A stretch of DNA of 64,000 nt from Deinococcus depolymerans (GCF_039522025.1 NZ_BAAADB010000003.1:469526-533525), one strand, 5' to 3'. Shown: positions 12,997 through 21,779, counted from the stretch's first letter. Numbers and translations: made by a program. The notes: generated from the letters alone by a model not told the origin.

Positions 12997-13602
12997 GTGA
13001 CGCCCGCCCTCCCGACCCCCCCACCCCGGCCGGCGCCGCCCAGACCCGACAGCGCGTGGCGGCGCTGGGTGCTGCGCGGCCTGCTGCCCGTGTACCTCCT
13101 GAGCACCTTCGGCGCCACCCTGGCCCGCGTGGACGGCGACTCCATGAACGACACCCTGCACACCGGCGACGTGCTGCTGCTCCTGAAATACCCGCGCTGG
13201 CTGCGCGCCTGGGGTGTCCCCGGCCCCTACCCGCGCCGCGGCGACCTGCTGATCTTCAAGGCCCCTGCCGACAGCGAGTACGCCTTCGAACGCCTCGCCG
13301 GCGTCCGCCACCGCCCCTACAACGTCAAGCGTGTCCTGGGCCTGCCGGGCGACACGGTCGCCATCCGGGACGGCCGGGTCATCCTGAACGGCCGCCCCCT
13401 GGCCGAAAGTTACGCCAGCGAGGGCTACGTGGCCGACCAGCCCGAGCAGACCGTCCCGCCCGGCAAGGTCTGGGTCATGGGCGACAACCGACGCCTGGGC
13501 GCCAGTCTCGACAGCCGCGCCTACGGACCGGTGGACCTGCGGGACGCCGCCGGACCCGCCGACCTGCGCCTGTGGCCCCGGCCCGGCCCCATTCCCCGCT
13601 GA
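12997..13602 (+). CDS. lepB: Signal peptidase I
   Basis: Membrane-anchored serine protease that removes signal peptides. The 201-residue product has one transmembrane helix (about 24-43), the catalytic Ser49 in DGDSMNDTL and the general-base Lys111 in YNVKRVLGLPGD. The box E motif is GDNRRLGASLDSRAYGPV. The GTG start lies 9 nt after TAGCCT, so the mRNA is leaderless or nearly so. The Pro-rich N-terminus (about 17 residues) would be cytoplasmic. Confidence 0.93.
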   Translation: MTPALPTPPPRPAPPRPDSAWRRWVLRGLLPVYLLSTFGATLARVDGDSMNDTLHTGDVLLLLKYPRWLRAWGVPGPYPRRGDLLIFKAPADSEYAFERLAGVRHRPYNVKRVLGLPGDTVAIRDGRVILNGRPLAESYASEGYVADQPEQTVPPGKVWVMGDNRRLGASLDSRAYGPVDLRDAAGPADLRLWPRPGPIPR

Positions 13603-13681
13603 CCGGCCGCTGACCCCACCCCGGCCAGCCGTTCACGCGCGGCAACCGGGGCACTCATCCACGGCTGATACGGTGCCTCTC

Positions 13682-14197
13682 ATGAAGGTTTTCACCGCTG
13701 CCCTCCTCGTCCTGAGCCTCCCGGTCGTCGCCGCCGCGCAGACGCCCGTCACGCTCGTGCCCATCAACGCGCCCAAACTGCCATTCAGCGTCAGCATGCC
13801 CAAAGGCTGGCTGGGCGTGAACTTCGAGGACGGCGCCCTCGGCGTGAGCGCCGTGTCCGCCAAGGCCCCCCCCGCCACCCTCATCCGCCTGCTGTACGCC
13901 GCGAAAGCCGGCGGCAACCCGACGGCCCCCACCGAATTCCAGAAGTTCGAGCAGGGCGTCCGGAGCACCGGCGCTTCCCTCAAACAGACCGCCAGCCGCA
14001 CCGTGCGCTACGGCGGCGTGAACGGCCTGGAACGCGAGTACACCCTCACGCACCCCAAAGGCAAGCTGAACATGCGGGTCTGGTACGGCATCGGCGCGAA
14101 GAACCTGTACTCGTTCCAGCTGACCGACACCCCGGCCCGCTACGCGGCGGCCAGCAGCACCTTCAGCAAGGTCCTCGCCACCGTCAAGTTCCGCTGA
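13682..14197 (+). CDS. Secreted protein of unknown function (171 aa)
   Basis: The product has a clear signal peptide (MKVFTAALLVLSLPVVAAA) and a mature part containing FSVSMPKGWLGVNFEDGALG and EREYTLTHPKGKLNMRVW. That pattern suggests a small PsbP/DcrB-like beta-rich extracellular domain, but this is only a resemblance. The start is leaderless: TACGGT (13669-13674), 7 nt, ATG. Three codons further upstream stay open but are excluded by this promoter. Confidence 0.75.
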   Translation: MKVFTAALLVLSLPVVAAAQTPVTLVPINAPKLPFSVSMPKGWLGVNFEDGALGVSAVSAKAPPATLIRLLYAAKAGGNPTAPTEFQKFEQGVRSTGASLKQTASRTVRYGGVNGLEREYTLTHPKGKLNMRVWYGIGAKNLYSFQLTDTPARYAAASSTFSKVLATVKFR

Positions 14198-14258
14198 CCC
14201 CCCTGCGGCAGGCCGCCCGCACGCCCCCCTGGGTGTGTGGGCGGTGTACGGTACGGCC

Positions 14259-14987
14259 ATGCGACGACGGCGTCCGGCCCTGCTGATTCCACTGACGGTG
14301 TGGGCTGCCCTGGGCAGCGCCCACGCCAACGAACGCCTGCCCGTCACCGAGGTTCGCTTCAGCGCCAGCGGTGAGCGGGTCATGGCCGTCGTGAGCGGCG
14401 AGCAGGACGGCAGCGGCTTTGGTGCCGCCCGCCTCAACGTGCTGAGCACCCGCAACGGACAGACGCTGCTGGGCCGCGCCCGCACCCTGGAAAACGGCAC
14501 GGCCATGCAGGCCCGCGCCGCGCTGCTGGACACGCCGCCCGTCCCGGCCTTCCTGCGCGCTGCCGGACTGACCGCCCGCCCTGCCAGCGTCCCCCGCTAC
14601 CGCCGCAGCTACCCGGTCCCGTACCCCCGCTGGGAGGACGCCGTGACCCCCGGGCACGCCCAGACCACGCCCGTGCGCCTCTGGACCGTGCCGGTGCCCG
14701 TGCGCCTGAACGTGTACGCCGTGAACACCACCTGCCCGTACCCGGACATGCTGCCCCCCGGCACCCGCCCCGCCGGGTTCAGCCTCCGCGTGAACGGACA
14801 GGTCGTTCATACCGATCCCCTCACGCCCGCCCGGCCCGCCGCGCACCCGCTGAACTGCGCCGCCGGGTACACCGTCGAACGCGTGGACGTGCAGGGCAAC
14901 CGCGTGCTGGTCACCCTGCGTGCCCTGATCCCGGGCTTCGAGGGGCCGGACGCCGTGCCCGTCTACGTCGCCGCCACCCTCAAGTAG
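14259..14987 (+). CDS. Predicted secreted protein (242 aa)
   Basis: A signal peptide (MRRRRPALLIPLTVWAALGSAHA) is followed by a beta-rich domain beginning VTEVRFSASGERVMAVVSG. That layout is reminiscent of the DUF2259 predicted secreted proteins, but the assignment is uncertain. Two mature cysteines (TTCPYP and LNCAAG) could pair. The start is leaderless: TACGGT (14247-14252), 6 nt, ATG. It is convergent with the dioxygenase-hydrolase gene across a strong hairpin. Confidence 0.7.
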   Translation: MRRRRPALLIPLTVWAALGSAHANERLPVTEVRFSASGERVMAVVSGEQDGSGFGAARLNVLSTRNGQTLLGRARTLENGTAMQARAALLDTPPVPAFLRAAGLTARPASVPRYRRSYPVPYPRWEDAVTPGHAQTTPVRLWTVPVPVRLNVYAVNTTCPYPDMLPPGTRPAGFSLRVNGQVVHTDPLTPARPAAHPLNCAAGYTVERVDVQGNRVLVTLRALIPGFEGPDAVPVYVAATLK

Positions 14988-15001
14988 GTTGATGGTGAGC
15001 A

Positions 15002-15048
15002 GGTGATGGTTGATGGAAGTCACGCAGAGTCCTCCATCAACCATCACC
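15002..15048. terminator. Bidirectional terminator hairpin
   Basis: GGTGATGGTTGATGG and its exact inverse complement CCATCAACCATCACC form a 15-bp perfect stem with a 17-nt loop. It separates the convergent secreted-protein and dioxygenase-hydrolase genes, ending 10 nt before the latter's stop. Confidence 0.75.
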
Positions 15049-15057
15049 CTGTCACGA

Positions 15058-16713
15058 TCACGCCAGCGTGCTGGCGACGCGGTTCATCAGGGCGCGGGCG
15101 GCGTTCAGTTCGTCGGTGTTGATGGTGTGACCCAGGCCGGGAATCACGCGGGCGTCCACGTCCGCGCCGCGCGCGCGGAGGGTCGCGGCCGTCTCCTCGA
15201 AGCGGGCCAGGGGAATGTGGCCGTCGCGGGGGTCCACGCCCATGAACACGGGCGTGCCGCTCAGGTCGCCGGTCCGGTCCAGGGTGATCAGGCCGCCGCT
15301 GAAGGCGATCACGCCGCCCAGGCCCGGCCTGCGGCTGGCGTACTCCAGCGCCAGGCACGCGCCCTGGCTGAAGCCGCCCAGCACCACCCGGCTGGCCGGG
15401 ATGCCCTGCGCGGCCAGGATGCCCATGACGGCGTCCACGGTGGCGAGGGCGCGGTTCAGGTGCGGCTGGTTCTGCTCGACGGGCGCCAGGAACGACTGCG
15501 GGTACCAGGTGTTCCCGTCCGCCTGCGGCGCGAGGTACGTGAACGCACTCAGGTTGAATTCGCGTTCCAGGCTCAGGATGTCGGCCGCCGTGCCGCCGCG
15601 CCCGTGCAGCAGCACCATCGCCACCCGCGCGTCGGCCAGGGGGCGTCCGGCGGTCAGGACCTGCACGCCCTGCCCGTCAGGCCCGTCCTGGGTGGGGGCG
15701 GGCGGGCTGTTCAGGTCGCGTCCGCCGATGGTCACGCCGTACTCGCGGTTCACGATGCGCGGCACGTGCGCCTCGATCTGCGCGCGCTGCGGCTCGAACC
15801 ACGCCGGGAGTTTCAGGTGCCGCCCGAGTTCCTCGACCGGCTCGTCGTCCGGGAAGCCGGGCGCGTCGGTGGCGATCTCGAACAGCACGCCGTTCGGTTC
15901 GCGGAAGTAGATGGAATGGAAGTACTGGCGGTCCTGCACCGGGGTGGGGCGGTACCCGGCCTCGCTCAGGGACGCCATGTACGCGTCCTGCTCGGCGTCG
16001 TCGCGGGTGCGCAGCGCGACGTGGTGAACGCTGCCCGCCCCGAAGGTGCCGCGCGGCTGGCCCGGCCGTTCCACGACGTCCACGAACAGGCCCACGCCGT
16101 CCCCGCTGCCCCGGAACCGCGTGCGGGTGCCTTCCGGGTCGGGTTCGCTGCCGACCTCCGTGAAGCCCAGTTGCCCGACCAGCAGCTGGCGCACGGCGTC
16201 CGTGTCGCGCACCCAGGCGGTCACGGAATGAAAGCCGCGCAGTTCGTGGTCGGCCGGGACGGGCGAGGCGGGCCAGGGCTGCACGGGCACGCCGTCGTCG
16301 AAGGTCAGTTCGATCCAGGTGCCGTCCGGGTCCTCGAAGGTCAGGACCTGCTGCCCGAAGCGGGTGCTGGCGGTGGCGTTCAGCCCGTGCCCCGCGAGGC
16401 GGGCCTGCCAGTAGGCGTGGCTGGCGGCCGGGACCGAGTAGGCCAGCGCGACGACCTCGCCGTTGCCGCGCACGCCGCGCCGCGCGCCGGGCCAGGGGAA
16501 GTGGGTCATGATCGTGCCGGGCTGCCCGGTCCGGTCGCCGTAGTAGAGGTGGTACGTGCCGGGGTCGTCGAAGTTCACGGTGACCTTCACCAGCCGCTGC
16601 CCGAGCACCTGCGTGTAGAAGTCCACGTTGCGCTGGGGGTCGCTGGCCATGACGGTCAGGTGGTGCAGGCCCTGGACGGGGCTGGTGCCGGGAGCGGGGG
16701 AGTGGGAGGTCAT
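15058..16713 (-). CDS. Fused ring-cleaving dioxygenase and alpha/beta-hydrolase (MhqO-MhqD-like)
   Basis: A 551-residue two-part enzyme. Residues about 15-290 are two VOC domains of the MhqO/MhqA ring-cleaving dioxygenase type. The expected metal ligands lie in GLHHLTVMA, SVHHVALRT and GVLFEIATD (Glu279). Residues about 340-551 are an MhqD-like carboxylesterase with Ser449 (GGFSQG), Asp497 (DPRDGH) and His529 (GLGHT). In Bacillus mhqO and mhqD are separate genes under MhqR, and here they form one polypeptide. A leaderless start is indicated by TAGTAT (16720-16725), 6 nt, ATG. Role inferred: opening and hydrolysing quinone- or catechol-derived rings. Confidence 0.85.
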   Translation of the reverse strand: MTSHSPAPGTSPVQGLHHLTVMASDPQRNVDFYTQVLGQRLVKVTVNFDDPGTYHLYYGDRTGQPGTIMTHFPWPGARRGVRGNGEVVALAYSVPAASHAYWQARLAGHGLNATASTRFGQQVLTFEDPDGTWIELTFDDGVPVQPWPASPVPADHELRGFHSVTAWVRDTDAVRQLLVGQLGFTEVGSEPDPEGTRTRFRGSGDGVGLFVDVVERPGQPRGTFGAGSVHHVALRTRDDAEQDAYMASLSEAGYRPTPVQDRQYFHSIYFREPNGVLFEIATDAPGFPDDEPVEELGRHLKLPAWFEPQRAQIEAHVPRIVNREYGVTIGGRDLNSPPAPTQDGPDGQGVQVLTAGRPLADARVAMVLLHGRGGTAADILSLEREFNLSAFTYLAPQADGNTWYPQSFLAPVEQNQPHLNRALATVDAVMGILAAQGIPASRVVLGGFSQGACLALEYASRRPGLGGVIAFSGGLITLDRTGDLSGTPVFMGVDPRDGHIPLARFEETAATLRARGADVDARVIPGLGHTINTDELNAARALMNRVASTLA

Positions 16714-16726
16714 GAAGCCATACTAC

Positions 16727-16744
16727 TTAACATTGAACTATTAA
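16727..16744 (-). promoter_or_regulatory. Candidate MarR/MhqR operator upstream of the fused dioxygenase
   Basis: TTAACATTGAACTATTAA is an imperfect palindrome with TTAA ends. It abuts the -10 element (16720-16725) and would cover the -10/-35 spacer. It is an AT-rich island in a GC-rich region. That it is an operator is inferred. Confidence 0.5.
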
Positions 16745-16799
16745 AGGTGGCCCGCGCTACACAGAGCAGGCTCCCTGGCGGCCACCACCCGACCGCAGA

Positions 16800-16835
16800 A
16801 GCGGGGAGAACCCACCTTCCCGGTCCCTCCCCGCT
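16800..16835 (-). terminator. Hairpin after the MarR gene
   Basis: AGCGGGGAG and its exact complement CTCCCCGCT form a 9-bp stem with an 18-nt loop, starting about 17 nt after the regulator stop. The minus-strand tail is TTCTGC, so terminator strength is uncertain. Confidence 0.5.
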
Positions 16836-16851
16836 CCGCGACCAGTTCCGG

Positions 16852-17370
16852 TCAGGCGCGGCCGCGCGCCCCCCGGCGCCTGCCGGCCCCGACCGGTTCG
16901 GCCTGCTCGCGCCCGCGCAGCGCCAGCCCCAGCTTCTTCGACAGGCGGGTCAGCTGATCGCGTTCCTCGCCCGTCAGGACCGAGAACACCTCACGGATGC
17001 CCGCCACGTGCTGCGGCAGCACCCGCCCGATCAGCGCCTCGCCCTCCGGCGTCAGCGACACCCGCATGATCCGGCGGTCCACCTCGTCCCGGTCGCGGCG
17101 CACCAGCCCGTCGCGTTCCAGGTTGTCGATCACCATGGTCAGGTTCCCGCTCGACCGCAGGATCTTCTCGGCCAGTTCCCGCTGACTCAGCGGTCCCAGG
17201 TGGTACAGCGCCTCGATCACCCCGAACTGGCTGATGGTCAGGTTATGCGCGGCCAGATGCCGGTTGGAGGCGACCTCCACGGCGTGAGACGCGCGCCACA
17301 GCTTCACGTAGGCGTCCAACGCCGCTCGGTCCTCGGGTGAGCCAGCGTAACGGTTCGGCATAAGCTCCAT
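16852..17370 (-). CDS. MarR-family regulator (MhqR-like)
   Basis: Winged-helix regulator of about 170 residues with the recognition core LSQRELAEKILRSSGNLTMVIDNLERDGLVRR and wing DEVDRRIMRVSLTPEGE, closest in pattern to MhqR. It lies directly upstream of the MhqO-MhqD fusion on the same strand, so it probably represses that gene and senses electrophilic quinones. Two starts are possible: ATG 17370, or ATG 17361, which has GGAG 3 nt upstream. The C-terminus ends in an Arg/Gly-rich tail (GAGRRRGARGRA). CTTCATGAAG at 17384-17393 is a perfect palindrome and may be an autoregulatory site. Confidence 0.85.
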   Translation of the reverse strand: MELMPNRYAGSPEDRAALDAYVKLWRASHAVEVASNRHLAAHNLTISQFGVIEALYHLGPLSQRELAEKILRSSGNLTMVIDNLERDGLVRRDRDEVDRRIMRVSLTPEGEALIGRVLPQHVAGIREVFSVLTGEERDQLTRLSKKLGLALRGREQAEPVGAGRRRGARGRA

Positions 17371-17465
17371 GGTCGCCGCGAGTCTTCATGAAGTCAAGTA
17401 AACGCCCCCGGTCGCGGGTGGACCGGGGACGGAGTGTTCAGGCGCACGCAGGGCCGGCGTTCACG

Positions 17466-18743
17466 TCAGCCGCGCGCGCGGTACTCCTCGGTCGCCAGCC
17501 GCACGCAGGCGGCCACGGCGCGCATCGCCACGTAGACCTCCTCGACCGGCGGGCGGGTCGGCGCGAGGCGGATGTTGCGGTTGTGCGGGTCCTTCCCGCC
17601 GGGGTACGTGGCGCCCGCCGGGGTCAGGCTCACGCCCACCGCGTCCGCCAGGGCAACCACGCGGTCCGCGACCGGCTCGGCCGTATCCAGGCTGATGAAG
17701 TACCCGCCGCGCGGATTCTTCCAGGTGGCGAACGTGCCGTCCGTGCCGAGTTCCTCACTCAGGACCTCGTTCACCGCGCGGAACTTCGGTTCGATCAGCG
17801 CCGCGTGCGCCGCCATCAGGCCCTCCAGCCCGCCCGGGTAGGTCTGGAGGAACTTCACGTGCCGCGCCTGCTCGACCTTGTTCGGCCCGATGCTCTGTGC
17901 GTTCAGGTACTTCGAGAGCCACTTCACGTTGTCCTCGCTGCTGCCCAGGAAGCCCAGGCCCGCCCCGGCGAACGTGACCTTGCTGGTGCTGGCGAACACG
18001 AACGCCCGGTCCGGGAAGCCCCCGTCACGGCACAGCGCCACGAGGTTCACCGGCCTGTCCTGCGCCGCCGGGTCCGGCGACAGGTGATGCACGCGGTACG
18101 CGTCGTCCGCGAAGACCGTGAAGTCCGGCGCGGCCGCCCTCAGCGCGGTCAGGCGGCGGGCCTTCTCGGCGCTGATGGTCTCGCCGCCCGGGTTCGAGTA
18201 CGTCGGCACGAACAGCACGCCCTTCACGGACGGGTCGGCCGCCGCGAGCCGCTCGATGGCGTCCACGTCCGGCCCGTCGGCCTGCATGTCCACCGTCAGC
18301 AGCTCGAAGCCCAGCGTCTCCAGCAGCAGGAAGTGCCGGTCGTAGCCGGGCACCGTGACGATCATCTTCGGCGCCTGCCCCGCCCAGGGTTTCCCGCCGC
18401 GCAGGCCGTGCAGCAGCGCGAACGTCAGCACGTACCCCTGCAGTTCCAGGCTGGCGTTGTTCCACACGATCATGTTCTCGGGCTTCAGGTCCAGGTACGC
18501 GCCGAACAGCGCCCGCGCGGACGGCAGGCCCGCCACGCCGCCCGGGTAGTTGCGCAGGTCCAGGCCGTCCATGTGCGTGTCGTTCTCGCCCAGCGCGCCC
18601 AGCAGGCCGTTACTCAGGTCGAAGTCCGCGTCGGCCGGCTGTCCGCGCTGCATGTTCAGTTTCAGGCCCTGCGCCCGCACCGCCTCGTACGCCGCGCGCG
18701 CCCGCTCCAGTCCCGTTCCCGTGCTCACCGTGTCGCTCGTCAT
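17466..18743 (-). CDS. Aspartate aminotransferase, type Ic
   Basis: PLP-dependent transaminase of 425 residues that interconverts aspartate and oxaloacetate. It belongs to the divergent type Ic group: MQRGQPADADFDLSNG, LRNYPGGVAGLPSAR, VPTYSNPGGETIS, DDAYRVHHL and the PLP lysine in FASTSKVTFAGAG (about Lys255). The start is leaderless: TACCCT (18750-18755), 6 nt, ATG 18743. A GTG two codons upstream is rejected for that reason. Confidence 0.88.
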   Translation of the reverse strand: MTSDTVSTGTGLERARAAYEAVRAQGLKLNMQRGQPADADFDLSNGLLGALGENDTHMDGLDLRNYPGGVAGLPSARALFGAYLDLKPENMIVWNNASLELQGYVLTFALLHGLRGGKPWAGQAPKMIVTVPGYDRHFLLLETLGFELLTVDMQADGPDVDAIERLAAADPSVKGVLFVPTYSNPGGETISAEKARRLTALRAAAPDFTVFADDAYRVHHLSPDPAAQDRPVNLVALCRDGGFPDRAFVFASTSKVTFAGAGLGFLGSSEDNVKWLSKYLNAQSIGPNKVEQARHVKFLQTYPGGLEGLMAAHAALIEPKFRAVNEVLSEELGTDGTFATWKNPRGGYFISLDTAEPVADRVVALADAVGVSLTPAGATYPGGKDPHNRNIRLAPTRPPVEEVYVAMRAVAACVRLATEEYRARG

Positions 18744-18940
18744 GCCCACAGGGTAACGGCCCGCGCCTTCCGGGATGCCCCCCTTGTGCGGTCAGCTTCC
18801 GGGGTGGGGGCGGGGTCTCCGGGGCGGGCGGGTGTTACACTTCTGGCGCCCGGCCCCCGCGCCGAGCGTCCCTCTTTTGCGTCTTTCCCCCTTTTGCCTT
18901 CCGCCGCCCGGCCCTTTGCCCGGCTGCGGCACACTGAGCC

Positions 18941-19004
18941 CCGCCCAATCCGATTTCGGCCCAATCCGAGTTCCGCCCAATCCAGGCACCACCCAACAGG
19001 AGAC
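18941..19004 (+). repeat. 16-bp tandem repeat upstream of the NYN gene
   Basis: Three good units and one decayed unit of 16 nt: CCGCCCAATCCGATTT, CGGCCCAATCCGAGTT, CCGCCCAATCCAGGCA, CCACCCAACAGGAGAC. The last one contains the Shine-Dalgarno AGGAG of the downstream gene. Confidence 0.75.
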
Positions 19005-19009
19005 CTTCA

Positions 19010-19558
19010 ATGCAGTACATCGTTCACCGTCCGCGCGTCGGGGTGTTCATCGACACCCAGAACCTCTACCACTCGGCCCGCGACCTGCTGGAACGCACCG
19101 TGAACTTCGAGACGATCCTGAACGTCGCCACCGAGGACCGCGAACTCGTGCACGCCATCAGTTACACCGTGGAACGCGAGAACGAGGCGACCGCCCGCCC
19201 GTTCATCTACAAGCTGTCCACGCTGGGCTTCAAGGTGCGCCGCATGAACCTCACGCTGCACCACGTCACGGACGGCGGCAAGGCCATCTACGAGGGCAAC
19301 TGGGACATGGGCATCGTGGCCGACATGGTCCGCATGATGGACCACATGGACATCATCGTGCTGGGCAGCGGCGACGGCGACTACACCGACATCGTCGAGG
19401 TCCTGCAGGAACGCGGCAAGCGCGTGGAGGTCATCGCGTTCCGCGAGCACACCGCGCAGAAACTCATCGACGCCGCCGACCGCTTCACGCACCTGCCCGA
19501 CATCGAGAACGGCCTGATGCCCGCCCGCACGCCCAAGGCCAGCAAGACCGAGGAGTGA
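19010..19558 (+). CDS. NYN (PIN-like) domain nuclease, LabA/DUF88 family
   Basis: Predicted metal-dependent ribonuclease of 182 residues. The conserved acidic residues are Asp15 (VGVFIDTQNLY), Asp99 (NWDMGIVADM) and Asp122/Asp124 (GSGDGDYTD). The standard LabA domain is nearly the whole protein. Shine-Dalgarno AGGAG lies 8 nt before ATG. queA starts 5 nt after its stop, so the two form an operon. The RNA substrate is unknown. Confidence 0.88.
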   Translation: MQYIVHRPRVGVFIDTQNLYHSARDLLERTVNFETILNVATEDRELVHAISYTVERENEATARPFIYKLSTLGFKVRRMNLTLHHVTDGGKAIYEGNWDMGIVADMVRMMDHMDIIVLGSGDGDYTDIVEVLQERGKRVEVIAFREHTAQKLIDAADRFTHLPDIENGLMPARTPKASKTEE

Positions 19559-19562
19559 GGCC

Positions 19563-20732
19563 GTGCCAGACGCACCGCAGCCCGGCGGCATGTCGCCCGT
19601 CACCACCCTGAGCGCCGAACAGGCCGCGCTTGCCGACGCGACCCTGGCCCGCCTGAACTTCGACCTGCCACCCGACCGCATCGCGCAGACCGGCGCGGAA
19701 CCCCGCGACGCCTCCCGCCTGATGGTCGTGGGGCAGACCGTCACGCACCACATCTTCCGGGACCTGCCGAAACTGCTGCGCCCCGGCGACCTGCTGGTGT
19801 TCAACGAGAGCCGCGTCATCCCGGCGCGCGTCATGGCCCGCAAACCCGTGGACGCCGCCGGACACGGAGGCGGACAGGTCGAGGTGCTGCTGCTGCGCGA
19901 GGAGGACCTCCCGGACCTGAGTGCCGAACACGGCCCGCACCTGTGGAGTGCGTACCTGAAACCCGCCCGCCGCGCCGGGAACGAACTGTGGCTGGGCGAC
20001 GGCGAGCACCGCCAGCGTGCCCGCGTGGTCGGGCAACTGGAGGACGGCGCCCGCATCCTGGCCTTCGACCGGGACATCAAACCCCACCTGGACGACATCG
20101 GCCGCCTGCCCCTCCCGCCTTACATCGACCCCGGCAGCAGTGACGACACGTGGCGGGAACGCTACCAGACCGTGTACGCCCGCGCGCCCGGCAGCGTGGC
20201 CGCCCCCACCGCCGGCCTGCACTTCACGCCGGACCTGCTCGCGGCGCTGGACGCCGCCGGGGTGGAGCGCACCACCGTCACCCTGCACGTCGGGGCCGGG
20301 ACCTTCAAACCCGTCACCGGCCCCGTCGCCGAGCACACCATGCACGCCGAACGCTACTCCGTGACGCCGGGGGCGGCCGCCGCCATCAACCGCGCCCGCG
20401 CCTCCGGACGGCGCGTGATCGCGGTCGGCACCACCACCGTCCGAACCCTGGAAAGCGCCTGGGACGGCACGCAGGTCCGCGCGGGCGAGGGCGACACCCG
20501 CATCTTCATCACGCCCGGCACGCCCGTGAACGTCCCGGACCTGCTGATCACCAACCTGCACCTGCCCGGCAGCACCCTGCTGCTGCTCGTGACCGCCTTC
20601 GCCGGAGAGGACCGCATCCGCGCCGCCTACGACGCCGCCCTGCACGGCGAGTACCGCTTCTACTCGCTGGGCGACGCCATGCTGCTGACGAACGTGCGTG
20701 GAACGCAGGCGGCGGGCAGCGGGACGCGCTGA
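19563..20732 (+). CDS. queA: S-adenosylmethionine:tRNA ribosyltransferase-isomerase
   Basis: Builds epoxyqueuosine at tRNA position 34 from preQ1 and SAM. At 389 residues it is slightly longer than usual because of an N-terminal extension and a linker near 90-110. The motifs are FDLPPDRIAQTG, ASRLMVV, LLVFNESRVIPARV, APTAGLHFTPDLL, VTLHVGAGTFKPV, MHAERYSV and ITNLHLPGSTLLLLVTAF. The GTG start lies 5 nt after the NYN stop and is preceded by GAGG. Confidence 0.95.
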   Translation: MPDAPQPGGMSPVTTLSAEQAALADATLARLNFDLPPDRIAQTGAEPRDASRLMVVGQTVTHHIFRDLPKLLRPGDLLVFNESRVIPARVMARKPVDAAGHGGGQVEVLLLREEDLPDLSAEHGPHLWSAYLKPARRAGNELWLGDGEHRQRARVVGQLEDGARILAFDRDIKPHLDDIGRLPLPPYIDPGSSDDTWRERYQTVYARAPGSVAAPTAGLHFTPDLLAALDAAGVERTTVTLHVGAGTFKPVTGPVAEHTMHAERYSVTPGAAAAINRARASGRRVIAVGTTTVRTLESAWDGTQVRAGEGDTRIFITPGTPVNVPDLLITNLHLPGSTLLLLVTAFAGEDRIRAAYDAALHGEYRFYSLGDAMLLTNVRGTQAAGSGTR

Positions 20733-20753
20733 AGGTGGGCGCTGGCCCGCTTC

Positions 20754-21779
20754 CTACTGATCACCCTCCACGGCCCGTTTCAGGGTGGCGGTCGCCGCCT
20801 CGCGCGTGAAGCCCAGGCGGTTGTTGATGGCCAGCATGGGGGCGTTCCCGGTGTGGTTGCCGGTGTGCGAGTGCGTGAAGCCGCGTGCCAGGGCCGCGCG
20901 GGCCGCCGCCAGCTTCAGGGCGAGACCGAGGCCGTGGCCGCGCCACTCGCGGCGCACGCCGGTCAGGCCGTTGTGCAGGTGGCCCGGCTGGGCGGGCAGC
21001 GTCTGCGCCAGCTGACTGGTGCCCAACCACGTGCCGTCCGGGGCGACGGCGATCATCAGGCCGCGCGGGTCCAGTTCACGCTGAGGCATCCGCATCCGCC
21101 AGACCTCGAACGGCCAGACCTGCACGGGAGTCGCGCTGGGCACGTCGGTCAGCAGGGCGCGGATCAGGTCGTAATGCTCGCGCGGCTGCGTGTCCCAGGG
21201 GTCCGCGCCGGGGGCGGTCAGGTCCGCCAGCGAAACGACGCGCACGCCGCTCGCCAGGGCGCGGGCTTCCTCGTCCGCGAACGCCGCGAAATCCAGGGTG
21301 CGCAGGTCCAGGACGCTGCTCCACATGCGGTCGTGTTCCGCCCAGCCGCGCCGTAGCAGGTGCCCGGTCTCCCACCAGCCCTCCCGCAGGCGCGTGACGG
21401 CCACCCGCGCGCCCGCCGCGCGCAGCACCTCCAGGCCGTACTCGACCAGTGAGTCGGCCAGCGCGGAGCGGCGGTACTCCGGGTGCAACGTGACCGTTAG
21501 GTCCAGCCACCCGTCGTGGTTGTCCATGCCCGGCACGCCCGTCTGCACCGCCCCGACCAGTACGCCGCCCAGGAACGCCCCGCGCTGCGAGTGATGCTCG
21601 CCCGGCAGTCGCCCCGCCGCCAGCCGCTCCAGATTCACGGCGTCCGTCGGTTTCTCCGGGTGCGCCAGCGTCAGCAGCGCCGCGTACTCGGCGGTGCTCA
21701 GATCACGAAACGACACGTCACGGAACGACAGGTCGGCGGGGGTTCCCTGCGCGGAGGGCAGCGGGGTGTGCTCGCTCAT
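20754..21779 (-). CDS. Tandem GNAT-family acetyltransferase
   Basis: A 341-residue protein with two GNAT folds. The first is at about residues 15-165 (LTVTLHPEYRRSALADSLVEYGLEVLRAAGA) and the second at about 175-341 (TGVRREWRGHGLGLALKLAAARAALARG). The acetyl-CoA loop (R-GHGLG) is intact in the second and degenerate in the first. The start at 21779 (MSEHTP) is preferred over an upstream ATG at 21821 by protein layout, and no -10 box decides it. A small internal repeat, SFRDVSFRDLS, lies at the N-terminus. Substrate unknown. Confidence 0.8.
   Translation of the reverse strand: MSEHTPLPSAQGTPADLSFRDVSFRDLSTAEYAALLTLAHPEKPTDAVNLERLAAGRLPGEHHSQRGAFLGGVLVGAVQTGVPGMDNHDGWLDLTVTLHPEYRRSALADSLVEYGLEVLRAAGARVAVTRLREGWWETGHLLRRGWAEHDRMWSSVLDLRTLDFAAFADEEARALASGVRVVSLADLTAPGADPWDTQPREHYDLIRALLTDVPSATPVQVWPFEVWRMRMPQRELDPRGLMIAVAPDGTWLGTSQLAQTLPAQPGHLHNGLTGVRREWRGHGLGLALKLAAARAALARGFTHSHTGNHTGNAPMLAINNRLGFTREAATATLKRAVEGDQ

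Noticed and set aside
18941..19004. CRISPR-like array
   Set aside because: 16-bp units are contiguous with no unique spacers and no cas genes nearby.
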